Of a stretch of 5,322 nt of DNA, positions 4,611 through 5,322 are shown piece by piece. The stretch's first letter is position 1. Each line of letters starts with the position of its first letter. The DNA is from an uncultured Candidatus Melainabacteria bacterium. GTDB lineage: Bacteria > Cyanobacteriota > Vampirovibrionia > Gastranaerophilales > Gastranaerophilaceae. The stretch spans positions 1 to 5,322 of the forward strand of contig CALEJY010000142.1 in the NCBI GenBank assembly GCA_937898445.1. The letters run 5' to 3'. The notes beneath the pieces were generated by a model, which did not search any database, was not told where the DNA came from, and saw nothing but the letters and a program-made list of their open reading frames with translations. The position numbers and the translations under genes are program-made.

Positions 4611-5322
4611 ATGGCAGAATTTCATTCAAAAATAAAAACAATCGAGTGGGTAGATAATTATTCAAAAATGGTAGATCAAACTGTTTTGCCGTATGAATTT
4701 AAGTATGTAAAAATTACGACAGGACAAGGAATGTTTGATGCAATCAAAACTATGATTGTTCGAGGTGCGCCGGCTATTGGTGTTGCAGGTGCGCATGGCG
4801 TTGTTTTGTATGCACAAGAGTTGGCAGAAGCAGAGCTTTCTCGTAACGAATTTGTTAAACAATTGATGGAAAAAGCTGATTATATGGCGACTTCTCGCCC
4901 AACAGCCGTAAATTTGATGTGGGCTTGTGCAAAGCAAAAAGAAATTATTCAAAATTCTAAATCAGATATAAAAGGAATTGTTGAAGAATTAAAACAAAAC
5001 GCAATCAGACTTGAAAACGAAGATATTGCAATTAACAAAAAAATCGGTGATTACGGCGCAGAAGTTGTTCCCAAAGGCGCAACTATTTTAACCCATTGCA
5101 ATGCAGGTGGATTAGCAACTGTTGGTTATGGTACAGCGTTGGGTGTTGTACGTTCTGCATTTGCTAATGATCCGACAATTCAGGTTTTTGCGGATGAAAC
5201 AAGACCTCGTCAACAAGGCGCAAGAATTACGACTTTTGAACTTACTATGGATGGAATTCCGACAACTTTGATTACTGATGGAATGTGTTCATATTTTATG
5301 AAAAAAGGTATGATTGATATGG
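4611..5322 (+). CDS. mtnA: Methylthioribose-1-phosphate isomerase (3' end outside window)
   Basis: The first 237 residues of an open frame that runs off the window; the family is usually about 345 residues. MtnA converts 5-methylthioribose-1-phosphate to 5-methylthioribulose-1-phosphate in methionine salvage and also serves 5'-deoxyadenosine salvage in some bacteria. Visible signatures are IVRGAPAIGVAGAHG (49-63), TSRPTAVNLMWA (94-105), LTHCNAGGLATVGYGTALGV (160-179, with Cys163 matching the catalytic Cys160 of the B. subtilis enzyme) and ADETRPRQQGARITTFEL (194-211). The catalytic Asp, expected in the ADRI...NGD region, lies just past the window end and cannot be checked. The related eIF2B-alpha and ribose-1,5-bisphosphate isomerase proteins are less likely, because the THCNAG and DETRPRxQGAR stretches have the MtnA form. 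The gene abuts the membrane-protein gene with no spacer. No other methionine-salvage gene is present in this window. Confidence 0.95.
   Translation, partial: MAEFHSKIKTIEWVDNYSKMVDQTVLPYEFKYVKITTGQGMFDAIKTMIVRGAPAIGVAGAHGVVLYAQELAEAELSRNEFVKQLMEKADYMATSRPTAVNLMWACAKQKEIIQNSKSDIKGIVEELKQNAIRLENEDIAINKKIGDYGAEVVPKGATILTHCNAGGLATVGYGTALGVVRSAFANDPTIQVFADETRPRQQGARITTFELTMDGIPTTLITDGMCSYFMKKGMIDM

Noticed and set aside
4662..4952. Minus-strand open frame of 96 codons opposite mtnA
   Set aside because: It is Cys- and His-rich but fully antisense to conserved MtnA motifs; the pattern is what reverse reading of mtnA codons produces.

Overview
The window is an AT-rich bacterial chromosome segment carrying seven protein-coding genes on both strands. 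All six complete genes end in TAA, and most starts have a Shine-Dalgarno site. Gene content (AGCS-type sodium:amino-acid symporter with an N-terminal signal-like segment, UPF0237-type ACT protein, RuvC, MtnA, GT4 glycosyltransferase) fits an AT-rich, possibly host-associated anaerobe. By general impression only, non-photosynthetic Cyanobacteria relatives (Vampirovibrionia/Gastranaerophilales) or Elusimicrobia are candidates; nothing in the window is diagnostic.

Left part (1-1707): a small TPR protein gene on the minus strand (75-560) diverges from a GT4 glycosyltransferase gene on the plus strand (640-1707). The 79-bp gap holds two good divergent promoters whose -35 boxes lie on the same 7 bp. 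The glycosyltransferase promoter (TTTACA, 17-bp spacer, TATAAT) sits so close to the ATG that the mRNA is probably leaderless.

Right part (1708-5322): a compact plus-strand gene run that looks like one operon: sodium:alanine symporter, ACT-domain protein (25-nt overlap with the symporter), ruvC (TTG start), a small four-helix membrane protein of unknown function, and mtnA (cut by the window end). No terminator is visible inside the run. It is preceded by a 107-bp gap with a probable extended -10 promoter and a leader of about 65 nt. That leader can form mutually exclusive pairings, one of which would cover the symporter's Shine-Dalgarno site. This is the most interesting element here: a candidate riboswitch, with Na+ or an amino acid as reasonable but unproven ligands given the gene it precedes.

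The symporter and the ACT protein (a fold that commonly senses amino acids) may be functionally linked. ruvC, the membrane protein and mtnA look like co-transcribed housekeeping genes rather than one pathway. I see no mobile element, CRISPR array, tRNA or rRNA, and no gene cluster that clearly forms a new biological system.
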